From: Beta vulgaris subsp. vulgaris
Lineage: Eukaryota > Streptophyta > Magnoliopsida > Caryophyllales > Amaranthaceae
Length of the DNA stretch: 64,000 nucleotides
Direction: 5' to 3'
NCBI RefSeq assembly: GCF_026745355.1
Contig: NC_079208.1
Coordinates: forward strand, 52,251,776-52,315,775
Shown here: one piece after another, positions 36,698 through 46,700 of the stretch
How the letters are laid out: each line of letters begins with the position of its first letter
How positions within the stretch are numbered: the stretch's first letter is position 1
Notes under the pieces: model-generated
What the model saw: the letters and a program-made list of their open reading frames with translations, nothing else
Told to the model about the DNA's origin: nothing
Database searches by the model: none
Made by a program: the position numbers and the translations under genes

Positions 36698-37660
36698 TGT
36701 ATAAGAGTGAGAAATAATTGTGTTAACCTGGCATTTAGTATTTATAATGTTTATTATATAGACCTATGACTAGTAAAGTACCATTTCACCCTTTACAATA
36801 TAATATTATCCTTTACATATAATATTATCCAATACACCCCCTCAATCTTTACAGGGTGAAACGAAGGATAGATTGGTAGGATGTTTAGCAAACAAGTCAG
36901 TAGAAAGGCTCTTAGTAAAACTGTCTGCAACCTGAGACTGAGTAGGAACATGTCGATTAATATTAAGACCACCCTTGGCAACCATTTCTCGAACAAAATG
37001 ATAATCCACGTCAATATGTTTGCTACGATCATGATGAAATGGATTAGCAGTGAGATACGTAGCAGAAACATTGTGACGACGGTGTCAGGTTGGGCCGCGG
37101 GAAGCCAGGCGGATAGCGCATAGGAGTGCGGGACGACGATACCTGTGAGGCAGCGTCGAGACCGGAGAACGTCGCCGTGGAGTAGCCGAGGGAGTGCGAC
37201 GATCAGGCGCTGGCGGCAAAAAAGGCCGCGAGAAAAAGGTGGCAGCGTAGGGCTGCGGGCCTGCAGTAGAGGCGACTGTGGCCGCGGCGGCGGATGCGAG
37301 CGCCGACGAGAACGTCGGGGCGGCAGCGGATGTCGTTGGCAGGGGCTGCATGAGGGCAGCAGAGGCAGCGGAAGGTGTGGATGTGAAATCCATGGCTAGG
37401 GAATATGTACGTAAAAGAAATCGGTGGAGAAAAGAAAAAAAAATCTTTTACTTGAAAAATTAATGTTGAAAAAAAATTTCTTTTAGGAAATACTAGGCTG
37501 TGATACCATGTACAAGAGTGGGAAATAATTGTGTTAACCTGTTGTAGGTTAACATGGTATTCAATATTTATAATGTTTACAATACAGACCTATGACTAGT
37601 AAAATACCATTCTACCCTTTACAATATAATATTATCCTTTACATATAATATTATCCAATA
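36698..37660 (-). mobile_element. Deleted Copia-type retrotransposon with short LTRs (963 bp)
   Basis: Short LTRs at 36698-36834 and 37509-37660 (start TGTA, end CCAATA), with GTAAT duplications at 36693-36697 and 37661-37665. The minus strand next to the right LTR reads TGGTATCACAGCC, a primer-binding site close to initiator tRNA-Met. The left LTR is preceded on the minus strand by a GAGGGGG polypurine tract. Only about 670 bp of interior remain. The right LTR has about 15 extra bases from a TGTTGTAGGTTAACATGG-type duplication. Confidence 0.85.
36836..37393 (-). pseudogene. Fused gag start and RNase H tail of the deleted Copia element
   Basis: From an ATG at 37393, a Pro/Ala/Thr-rich frame (MDFTSTPSAASAALMQPLPT onward, 102 codons) ends in TGA at 37085-37087. 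Beyond that stop the same frame reads NVSATYLTANPFHHDRSKHI, DVDYHFVREMVAKGG and QVADSFTKSLSTDLF, the C-terminal part of a Copia RNase H domain. Protease, integrase and reverse transcriptase are missing, so a large internal deletion joined the two ends. Confidence 0.85.
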
Positions 37661-37665
37661 GTAAT

Positions 37666-38792
37666 GAAGTCCAACTTCGAATAAATTAGAGTAGAGTATG
37701 TTGTTTACCCAAAGTCTTCTTAAGTAAGAGGAACTTTTGTAAAAAAAATTACTTATTATCATTAATAAACGTGATATTCTCTTGAATTCTCAAAAAATTT
37801 GTCGCTCCATCCCTGCAGGCAGAGAACGCATAGCTATCTCTGTTGTGCTATCCAGGGTTTACTGTAGGCACAACTTTTTACATATCCTAGTAAATAAATC
37901 CATATATATATGGGGATAATTTCTCTACAAATAATTGTTTTTTGTTTAACCTAACACCCACTAAATTCAATTACAACCTCTTTATTTCATAATTATTGTT
38001 CGACTATGTTATTACATGTGGCAAATGTTCTATTCTCATAGGGAACAAGAGGGACTGAAAATAAAATTTGAGGATTGTTTTGAGATAGGGCAACTCAACT
38101 CGACTTTATGTGTAAATACACCGAATAATTGGTTTGCAAAATTTCCTATATTTCATGCCATGTACAATGCTATACTCAATGCATTCTTTGAATAGAGGAA
38201 CCTTAATTTTTTTTTTAAGGAACAACAAATTAAATGATCAAGGAGTTGATAATTGATGAATTGACCATACACATAAAAGTTCAAAATAGAAAACAGTGGA
38301 CTCTCATGAAATAGCTCCAGAGTATCTTATTGGTGTAGGCAATCCATGTGTGGCAAGATTGTGTCTCCTACCAAATTGATAAAACTTTTATGCTCCTCAG
38401 TCCATAGTATCAATTTTCAGTCACAAATATTACATTTTATGCACCGTGCGGTATGGCTTTAGCATCGACAGTTACGGGTATGGACAAAAATGACATCAAT
38501 TAAATAGGTATTATTGACGAAAATGTAAACTAATCACGAGGTTCAGGAACCAAGAAATCCTACATGCATGGCCATGGAGTGATTATTTCACATGCATTTT
38601 TGACAATATAATCGTCGTCTTACTACTTCAGTTCTTTGGACTTCGTACTGTGACGACTTGGTGGGCCGAGTGGTCGAGGGACTACAAGACCTCACACAAA
38701 GGAAATCTTAACCCAAATCTGTAGAAATTGACTATAATTTATTTGTGTGTTATAATTGTTACGAGGAAATGTACGTGTTTAGTGGGTGTTAT
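37666..38792. other. Intergenic DNA, no gene or element recognised
   Basis: AT-rich sequence without credible coding frames. A tRNA-like A-box (GGGCCGAGTGGTCGAGG at 38663-38679) has no matching B-box or acceptor stem, so it is at most a decayed SINE. Confidence 0.45.
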
Positions 38793-38917
38793 CCTCTAGG
38801 ATATACCATCCCAAGTAGCTTATATCAATCATACTATAATTTATTTGTCTTAACATTGAAAAACTAAAAGAGGAGGGTGATTGATATATAAGCTACTTGG
38901 GATGGTATATCCTAGAG
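38793..38917. repeat. Inverted repeat with about 40-bp arms
   Basis: CCTCTAGGATATACCATCCC and AAGTAGCTTATATCAATCA (38793-38832) are the reverse complement of 38876-38917, around a loop of about 45 bases. The right arm includes one target-site duplication and the first five to six bases of the hAT element that follows. Confidence 0.85.
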
Positions 38918-39206
38918 GTGATCATGGGTCGGATTGGGTTCATATTGCGCGTCTAAAAAAAATTTACCCATCGGTCGGATCGAGCCAAAATTCAGGCCAA
39001 AATTTTGTGCCCAAAGCCCGCTGTTTCCGGTCAAAATGAGCGGGCTTTTCGGGCCGAAATCGGGCCAGACAAAAAAATAGACTGAAAAGTCATTTTTGGC
39101 TTGCCCAAAACTTAAAAAATATTCGGGCCTGACCGTGGGCCAAAAAATCTGCCCAAAATCCACCCAAGAAGCGGGTCGGTCGGCCGGGCCAAAATGATCA
39201 GCTCTA
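38913..39206. mobile_element. hAT-type MITE (294 bp)
   Basis: Perfect 8-bp duplications GTATATCC at 38905-38912 and 39207-39214. Terminal inverted repeats TAGAGGTGATCAT and ATGATCAGCTCTA. GC-rich subterminal GGGCCGAAATCGGGCC-type repeats. No transposase; the minus-strand frame across it is not a gene. Confidence 0.92.
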
Positions 39207-39214
39207 GTATATCC

Positions 39215-39783
39215 ATTAGATTGTTACCAATTAGTTTTATGTTGAAATCAACAAATATTAGATCATATAGTTAGGCTCTTCTCGATTTTAAGGCCCATAT
39301 TATAAATCTATTAACAATTCAATAGCGAATTTAAGGAAATCGACGGATTATAAATTGTTTGTTTGGTAGTATATATGTAGTATCCTATTTAGGCTTGTAT
39401 ACTTATTAATCTTGATTTCCTTTATATGAACATATTAACTAGTAAAATATACAGATATCTTTTGAAAAAAAGAGTTAGATATTTTAATACATACTAGTAT
39501 ATACATTGCATATGTGATTTCAGATAACATCAAACTAAATTTCTCAAAACTTGTGAAAATGTGTTTAGTTGATTGAATGCAAAAGAAACTCCTATGGTAC
39601 GGTACATCAATTCATACTAGGAAGTTTGAAAGTGATTCTTTTTATCACGAAAGATGGTAATTTTTTTTTTTTTTTTGGGGGGGGGTATGGCTGTTAGTTG
39701 TTGTTGGAGAAGGTGAAGAGATGTTTTAGTCCCTATAAATTTATTATAAACTCGGGTCACTTATAGTAGCTAGCTATCGTACA
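39215..39783. other. Intergenic DNA between two hAT insertions
   Basis: AT-rich, no coding frame. It holds a T-run followed by a G-run at 39661-39686. Confidence 0.45.
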
Positions 39784-39791
39784 TCAGGATG

Positions 39792-40672
39792 TAGGGGTGT
39801 AAGTGGACTACGAAAAGTCTAGAGTCCAATCCAGTCCAGTCCAAACTTGTCGGACTGGATTGGACTGAAAATTTTTCGGACTGGACTCGGACTCAAATTT
39901 TCGAGTCCAAATATTTTTGGACTGGATTTGGACTCATCCCTTTGGAGTCCAATAAGTCCAATCCAGTCCAAAAATATATTTATATATAATATATATTCAA
40001 TACATATATAATGTATACATTAAAAAAAATTAATAATATTTTTAAAATTTTGGAGTTTTCAATCTTCCCTCTTCAAATATTTCAACTGGCGCTAGACAAT
40101 TTTACTTGGCGCCTGACTATTGCACTTAGCTCCATTTGTTAAATAAGGAAATTATACTAGTAATACTGCATTAGTAGGCTAGTAGCCGACTAATTCTATC
40201 TCACTTCACTCCTCAGTCCTTACTATTCACTTCCTCTTACTCTTCATTTTCTTTCTACCTTGCTGTATCGACTCTCGCATTCTCTATTTCTCCCTCAAAT
40301 TAATTCTCGGTCTCTCTGCTTCCTCTCAACTTAGATCAAGGTAAGCATCTAATTCAACTTTTTATTATTCATATTATTTTACTTTAATTTAAGCTTTCAA
40401 TCTAATTTGTGGATATTGATAATTGAATTAGATGTCAAATGCTCAAGCATCTCAAAAAAGTTGTGAATCATTGAATCTAAATCGGGAAAAAAGATATAAT
40501 AATCGGACTGGACTGGACTGGATTCGGACTCAAGAAAAAATTATCGGACTGGATTGGACTGGACTCAAAAAATATTTGGATCGGACTTGGACTCAATTTC
40601 TCGAGTCCAAAAAACTTTGGACTGGATTTGGATTTGGCAAAGTCCAATCCAGTCCAATCCACTTACACCCTA
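39792..40672 (+). mobile_element. hAT deletion derivative (881 bp) with a transposon 5' leader
   Basis: Perfect 8-bp duplications TCAGGATG at 39784-39791 and 40673-40680. Termini TAGGGGTGTAAGTGGACT and AATCCACTTACACCCTA. Arms are rich in GGACTGGA/TCCAGTCC repeats. The middle (40190-40470) looks like a gene 5' end: a CT-rich leader, a donor-like CAAGGTAAGC at about 40338, and an ATG at 40432 starting MSNAQASQKSCESLNLN, after which the frame runs into the right arm. The likely reading is an autonomous element that lost nearly all of its transposase. Confidence 0.85.
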
Positions 40673-40964
40673 TCAGGATGTATCCATACATCGAGTTTAA
40701 TGCACCCGTAATTTGTATGCCATGACCGATCAAGAGTTTATACACTAATGTAAACAAGAAGACAGCATTGAGGAAAGAGAGCAAGGGTGTGAATATAAGA
40801 GGAGAGTTAGCTAGAATGGGGAACATAAGAAGATAGAGTCAAGTGCAATATTGTGGAAAAACTAGAATAGTATATGGACCTATTACATGATTTATTTTAC
40901 CAATTTAAGCTACAACGTCCTGTATATAGAAGAATCCAACGTCGGATGTGACTCTAGCATAGGA

Positions 40965-41262
40965 GTTCACTCATGGTACACCCGGGTGTATCATGAGCAT
41001 GGTACACCTAGGGGTATTTTTGTAATAAATTAGAACTTCAGATGTTCATTTGACACCAAATTTGCTCATATGGGCATTTTGCTCATTTACTCATTTGCTC
41101 ACTTTGTAATAAAGTGTTTGCTCATTTTCTTAAATGAGTCGAAATGTTTGCTCATTTGTTCATTTTGCTCATTTGTTCATTCACTCATTTTACTCATTTG
41201 GAGAAAATAATCTTGGGTATACCATGAGCATGGTACACCCAGGTGTACTATAAATATAAGAG
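40965..41262. mobile_element. Short relative of the Mutator-like element at 30666-32066
   Basis: Ends GAGTTCACTCATGGTACACC and ATGGTACACCCAGGTGTACT match the terminal motif of 30666-32066, and the CTATAAA motif near the right end is shared. The middle has TTTGCTCATTTGCTCA-type short repeats (41060-41200). No clean 9-bp duplication was found. Confidence 0.55.
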
Positions 41263-41641
41263 ACATCGATGCATGGACAAAGGGATAATGTGAATTAATT
41301 GTATATGCTGAAAAATTATAATGTCATAGCATAATTGAAGACTCGATATATATAACTAAAGATTCCTTAGGCCGGTAACAATAAGGACCTAAATCACCTA
41401 ATCACATGGCTAGAGAGCACCCAAAAAATTAAGCATTAGTGGGAGCATGGCTATACGCGCCTACGGCCTAGCTAAGTAGCTACCGTGTCTTAATTAGTTC
41501 TTACTTCTTAGCACTTAACATGAAATATTGCAATTGATATTTAAAGTTAATATATATACACAAACTATAAAAGCTTCCAACTAACCTATTACTACTATTG
41601 TTTGCTTGATAAAAACTGCATAGAGATTAAAAAATGAGAAC
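41263..41641. other. Intergenic DNA, nothing recognised
   Basis: About 380 AT-rich bases with no coding frame, repeat or terminal motif visible. Confidence 0.4.
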
Positions 41642-42802
41642 GTATTGTGTCGGACTCGTCCGACCATAATCTTTGGTCGGACAACTTTCAGGTGGTTCCA
41701 AATTTTTTTCAGTTGGTTTCAAAAAAAATTCAGTTAGTCTTCATTTTTTTTTCAGTTAGTCTTCATTTTTTTCAGTTAGTCTGAATTTGTTTTCAGTTAG
41801 TTTTCATTTTTTTTTCAGTTAGTCTAAATGAAAGTAAGTTACCTCTAAATGAAAGTAACTTAGGTTTAACTGAAAGTAACTTAAGTCTAACTGAAAATAA
41901 GTTAGGTCTAAATGAAAGTAAGTTACCTCTAAATGAAAGTAACTTAGGTCTAAATGAAAGTAACTTAGGTTTAACTGAAAGTAACTTAGGTCTAACTGAA
42001 AGTAACTTAGGTCTAACTGAAAGTAAGTTAGGTCTAAATGAAAGTAAGTTACCTCTAAATGAAAGTAACTTAGGTCTAACTGAAAGTAACTTAGGTCTAA
42101 CTGAAAGTAACTTACCTCGCTCTAAATGAAAGTATATAGTAAATCTGAAATCTGATGACCAATCCAAGCTTCTTCCTACGGAACCAACACTTGGGTATTG
42201 CACTCTCCTTCTTTTCAGCCTGAATGTAGTCCATAATATATATCTCTTTTTCTCTCCCTTCTAATGACATTAAGCTCATCTCATCCTCCAACTCATCTAT
42301 ATCAGAATCAGATTCAGATGATGATGATGCTAATTCTGCCTCCTCCTTCTCTTGCCACTTAATTTTCCAACGCACCTGTCTCTACTCAAAATGTTTCTAA
42401 GACAATGAAAGTTTGGATGTTATTACAACAGAAATATTGTTCAGTAATTCCCCCTCAAAGAATGCCACTTCAATTTTAGCTGAAACCATAGTGGAGGAAT
42501 TCCCAGAACACCTCGCTGCAACCTAGGATCAAAAACATCGTCGCTGCTGTTCCAAAGAAGCCGCATCCATTGGCGCACAGGATTGCCTCGTTTGGTTGTT
42601 CCACAGAAGCTCTTTGGGTGTTCATCTTCGAGAGTTCGAGTTCGAGTTGCGGTGGAGACTCGAGGGACGATTTCCATCAGAACTTGCAGTTAAGTTTCAT
42701 GGAAAAACTATTGCCTGTCGAAGTGGAGAAGAAGTGGAGAAGAAGTTAAAAAAGTCAGCCCGTCCGACGGAAAGTGTTGGGTCAGACGGTCTGACCCAAT
42801 AC
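41642..42802 (-). mobile_element. Unclassified terminal-inverted-repeat element with internal tandem repeat
   Basis: The left edge GTATTGTGTCGGACTCGTCC resembles the reverse complement of the right edge (GTATTGGGTCAGACCGTCTG), each with internal palindromic GTCGGAC/GTCAGAC words. No matching target duplication was identified. Minus-strand frames at 42112-42375 (acidic, ASSSSESDSDIDELEDEM) and 42441-42677 may be remnants of an encoded protein; neither is complete. Confidence 0.5.
41690..42120. repeat. 21-bp tandem repeat array
   Basis: From 41820 to 42120, about 14 copies of a 21-bp unit such as AGGTCTAACTGAAAGTAACT (plus T), with TAACTGAAAG/TAAATGAAAG variants. From 41695 to 41820, TTTCAGTTAGTCTTCATTTT-type repeats of related sequence. 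Because 21 is a multiple of three, one minus-strand frame stays open as repeated KLLSVRP/GNLLSFR, but this is a by-product of the repeat. Confidence 0.88.
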
Positions 42803-43575
42803 TTTCACTTAAAAAATTATTAATGTCTTTAATTATGTATTGGTAAAAGCTAAATAGTTAATCGTGTAAAAAATAATTATTGAAACAAATTTAATTAAAA
42901 CCCCACGATGATAATATTATGTACGTGTTAGTGAAAAAATATCATCATATTGAAACAAACCCTAAACTCTATATGAACTTTGTTTAATCTAATTGTTGTG
43001 TGCTTAGAATAAAAAAATATCTTCAAAATTTGACTTTCAAAAATATTTTTTTTCACTTTATAGATAAAAAAAGTTTTAACTATTTAATCATATAAACTAT
43101 CTGTAATGGTCAAATATACATAACTTTAATTTTAAAGACCAATAAATAAACGAAACTACTTCGGAAGGTAGTAGTAATTTATTGTGAAAAGAAAATGATG
43201 AAAGCTCTCACATTTAAGAGACTTTCATAATATAAAAGACCAAAGAATGAAAATAAAAAACACAATTAAGTTAAATATATCAAATTAATACTACTACAAG
43301 TGTACAAGCTTCAATGATTTCTATTGATCATAATTTACGTGATATGGGCGGAGTGGTTGTGCCGAAGAATGACATATAGTCGGTCACAAACCATAAAACA
43401 TTGTAATTGGTATGCTATCGGTATCCACTCTTTTATTTTATGGACATGCATGTATCTAAAAGTTGGCATTACTATGTATGTTAATATGAAAATGTCTTTA
43501 TAAATTTACACTAGAAACCATTACAATTATGCTGCATCCACACTTTAAGTTCAATGAGCTCTCACGTGAGGAGGC
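42803..43575. other. Intergenic DNA, nothing recognised
   Basis: AT-rich, no coding frame longer than background, no repeat ends seen. Confidence 0.45.
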
Positions 43576-43787
43576 ATGATAGAGTATAAATCTATTCTTG
43601 CGACTCTAACCATTAGCTTCCCTCAATACCTGACGCTAAATATTTCACTTAGAAATGATGGGTAGATGAGATTTGAACCCGTGACCTTTATGTCACGCTG
43701 GCTCTAATACCATGTCAAAGGACCAACTCAACCAAAAGCTCAAGCTAATGGTTGGAGTCCCAAATAAGAATAGATTTATACTCTATC
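43576..43787. repeat. Inverted repeat around a PBS-like and B-box-like segment
   Basis: GATAGAGTATAAATCTATTC and following CTAACCATTAGCTT (43576-43617) are inverted against 43745-43787. Between them, the minus strand reads TGGTATTAGAGCCAGC (resembling an initiator tRNA-Met primer-binding site) and CGGGTTCAAATCTCATC (resembling a pol III B-box). It could be a rearranged terminal-repeat retroelement in miniature, or a SINE; I cannot decide. Confidence 0.5.
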
Positions 43788-43799
43788 AAATTGTTATCA

Positions 43800-44793
43800 T
43801 TCAATACCATTAACCGAACAGACCGTAAAAGTTGGCATTATTATACACCATATATATGTTGTATTTCATGCGATTTATATATGGTCTCATATCTGTCCTG
43901 GAGTTAAGTCAAATATATGAGAACTTGAGAGACGTCATAACCGCAGCAAAGAGAAGAAACAGTGTCTGAGAGAGAGATATGTTAGCGCTGTTCTCGATGT
44001 TATTCATCATCTTGCATTGGGAAAGAACAGTGTACGTAGGTCACTGAATGATGGAGAATACAAGGATGTCTATGAATGACAGCATGAGACTATGAGAGAG
44101 AGATATGTGACGGATGAAAGAGAAAATAATGAAGGAAAAAATGTGCAACACCAAATATTTTAACGCAACTGTTGTATTGCATCAACTTTAGCATTTGTTA
44201 GAATTGGTAAAACCCCCTAACTATTCGAATGTTATGTCATAGATTATATATAGTGAAAATACAAAATGTTAATATTTTTCATTGTTGAAACCCATTAAAA
44301 GTCCACTTATAAGTGTCCCACATTAGAGAAAGAAGATAGATTGTTACATTTTAGTATTACCAATTGAATTAGTATGGATCTTTCAAAAAAAAAAAATTGA
44401 TTTAGTATGGAACCTCCTTTGGTTTTTATAAAGTGGACCAAATCTCTTCTCCTCCTTGTTCGGATCACCCAGGCTCGTTTCGTATTGTTTCTAAATTTAA
44501 CATCCTCAATGTAGATGGATCTTCCACAGATCAGACATATACTGATAAGTACTATGTACCTTGCAAAATTTTAATATAATGATAAGATTATTGATCTAAA
44601 AAAAATTTCTACATTTTTCTCAAAGGAAAGGATTGGAGAAGACCATTTCTTAGATTTGAGGCTTCTAATAAGGAGTCCGGAAAGATCTTTTGCCAAGAAT
44701 GAACACAGTCGAGTTCCATGTACGTACATTGTTATTGCAAGTGTTGTTTGATGCAGTGTTAATAAATATTCCTTTACTACAGTACAAAATAAA
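43800..44793. other. Intergenic DNA, nothing recognised
   Basis: About 1 kb of AT-rich sequence with no supported gene. The 108-codon minus-strand frame starting near 44897 has no recognisable domain and overlaps a MITE. Confidence 0.45.
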
Positions 44794-44795
44794 TA

Positions 44796-45002
44796 CTTCC
44801 TCCACAACAAAATAGATATTACACTTTCAAAAATATATTTTTCTAAGCAATTTTTTGAATAGGAGAGAGATAGAGAGAAAGAAAAAAGGGGATCCATGTA
44901 ATAGGAGAGAGATAAAGAGAGAGTGTTGCCTAAAAAGGAAGTGTGATATCTATTTTGTTACAACTATATTTAGAAATAACAACTACTTTGTTACGGAGGA
45001 AG
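44796..45002. mobile_element. Stowaway-like MITE (207 bp)
   Basis: Ends CTTCCTCCACAACAAAATAG and CTACTTTGTTACGGAGGAAG, TA flanks at 44794-44795 and 45003-45004. Internal AAATAGATATTACAC pairs with GTGTGATATCTATTT. The next 590 bases (45005-45595) hold no recognised feature. Confidence 0.8.
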
Positions 45003-45604
45003 TACAAGCTAATTTAGCGTAATTATGTAAAAAATTTCGTATACATAGTCTTTGAGCCAATTATATACTCGTTGAAGTAAACTTTCTTTTCGTTAAAGAA
45101 TATATACACATCAATGGTCGTCGACAAGTTTGTGATTCAGAATCATTTTTATCAAAGAGAGGCAGCAATTGCAATCATATAACCTTTAGAATTTAAATTT
45201 ATTTTGTGGACCAAAATTTTTTGGAAAATATTTGATTAATGTTTAGAATTGCCAGCCCTTTTAGACACATTGGAATATAATAATAATATGTATGTAATAA
45301 ATGAGGGGAGAAGTAATATAAAAATAATTTTTAATGTATTTTTAACCACTAAAAATTCAATAATAAAAGAGTTGACAATCCATAAAGATCACTCAATCAA
45401 TCTCCAAATTTTTTTCCCTTCTCTAAAATGATAGGACGGGGAGAGCCGGAGAGGGTGCAAGGACTGAGGACACAGTATAATGTCATTTCAATGCCAAGTT
45501 GGTAAGAAGCATAATAATTAGCAATAATTAATTGATCTTCTAATTATGTAGTAGAATTATATGTTACTTGTAAGTAATGTGCTAATTGTATGCATTTTTA
45601 TCAA

Positions 45605-45873
45605 GGCAAAAGCTAACGAACGCCCCGGGGGCACTAGATAAGAAATATATTGTTCTAATTAATTACTCATATTTATATAAAATAATATAATAATGTATAA
45701 TTCCAATGCAATGCATTTAAATGCTTTGCATTGTTTTCCCCTTTCCTTTTGAAAAACATTAAATGTTTTGCATTGGAATTATACATTATTCTATTATTTT
45801 GTATAAATATGAATAATTAAGTACAACAATATATTTCTTATCTAGCGTCCTGGGGGGTCCGTTAGCAAGATCC
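45605..45873. mobile_element. Mutator-type foldback MITE (269 bp)
   Basis: A 9-bp duplication TTTTATCAA lies at 45596-45604 and 45874-45882. Termini GGCAAAAGCTAACGAACGCC and GGGGTCCGTTAGCAAGATCC are inverted repeats, and complementarity extends over almost the whole element (ATGTATAATTCCAATGCAA against TTGCATTGGAATTATACAT), leaving a small loop near 45740. Confidence 0.88.
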
Positions 45874-45882
45874 TTTTATCAA

Positions 45883-46697
45883 ATTATCGTAAACAAGAGG
45901 TAAGTTTATACATCACCTTAAAACTTGTAAGCTGTTGTGCAATATCCTTAATTATGCATGTTGATGATAAATAATTACTCATATAATGACCTTCTAACAC
46001 TTGGTATGATACGTATATGCGTCGCTTCGACGCCTTAATCGACCACTGTCGAGTTTGGACATTGCATGCAATAATAATTGCCGGCCAATTACATCGTCCT
46101 ATAATAAGGTATAAGGTTTTAAAACACTAATAATGAAGCATAGTTGTAAAGTTACTATTTAATTTATGCATTTTTGCACGCCTTCTACTTGTTATCATGT
46201 GCCACATCACAACTGAATTACATATACAATTTATCCACCATTAGAGGGAGAGAGGGGGGGGGGGAACTAAGGGATTTTGATGCAAATTGGCAACTTTTTA
46301 CTTGGTTAATGTTGAATTTTAACAATCATACGAGGATGAGACTATTTGATGAAACCAGGTATTAGTTCACTAAACATTATTGAAAAATACAAAAAAAAAA
46401 AAATAGATAAAAAAGTTAGCTTATAGAAGAATCATGGAAAAACTTTTACAGCCTACGTGGAATACTTATAAGTTAAGCAAAAGAGTATAAAGCCATAACC
46501 CGCTAGCTTAATTAGTTTAATTTGGTCGGACTAATATCAACTTAAACGCCGGCAGGGGAAAACTAGGCTTGGTTGTGAAGGGAAACTAATTTAACAAAGA
46601 ATTCTAAACATGATTGTGAATAGTGGCCAACTTACCAATAAAACAACTTACATTTTCACTTTCTTAATCTTCTTAGCCAATTATATATAAACGATGC
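45883..46697. other. Intergenic DNA, nothing recognised
   Basis: No gene or element ends. A G-run lies at 46254-46264 and an A-run at 46391-46403. Confidence 0.45.
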
Positions 46698-46700
46698 AAC

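Noticed and set aside
37037..37399. Arg/Gly-rich plus-strand frames in the GC-rich block
   Set aside because: They are antisense shadows of the Copia gag-type frame on the minus strand.
38663..38710. tRNA gene suggested by GGGCCGAGTGGTCGAGG
   Set aside because: No anticodon arm, B-box or acceptor stem pairing could be made out.
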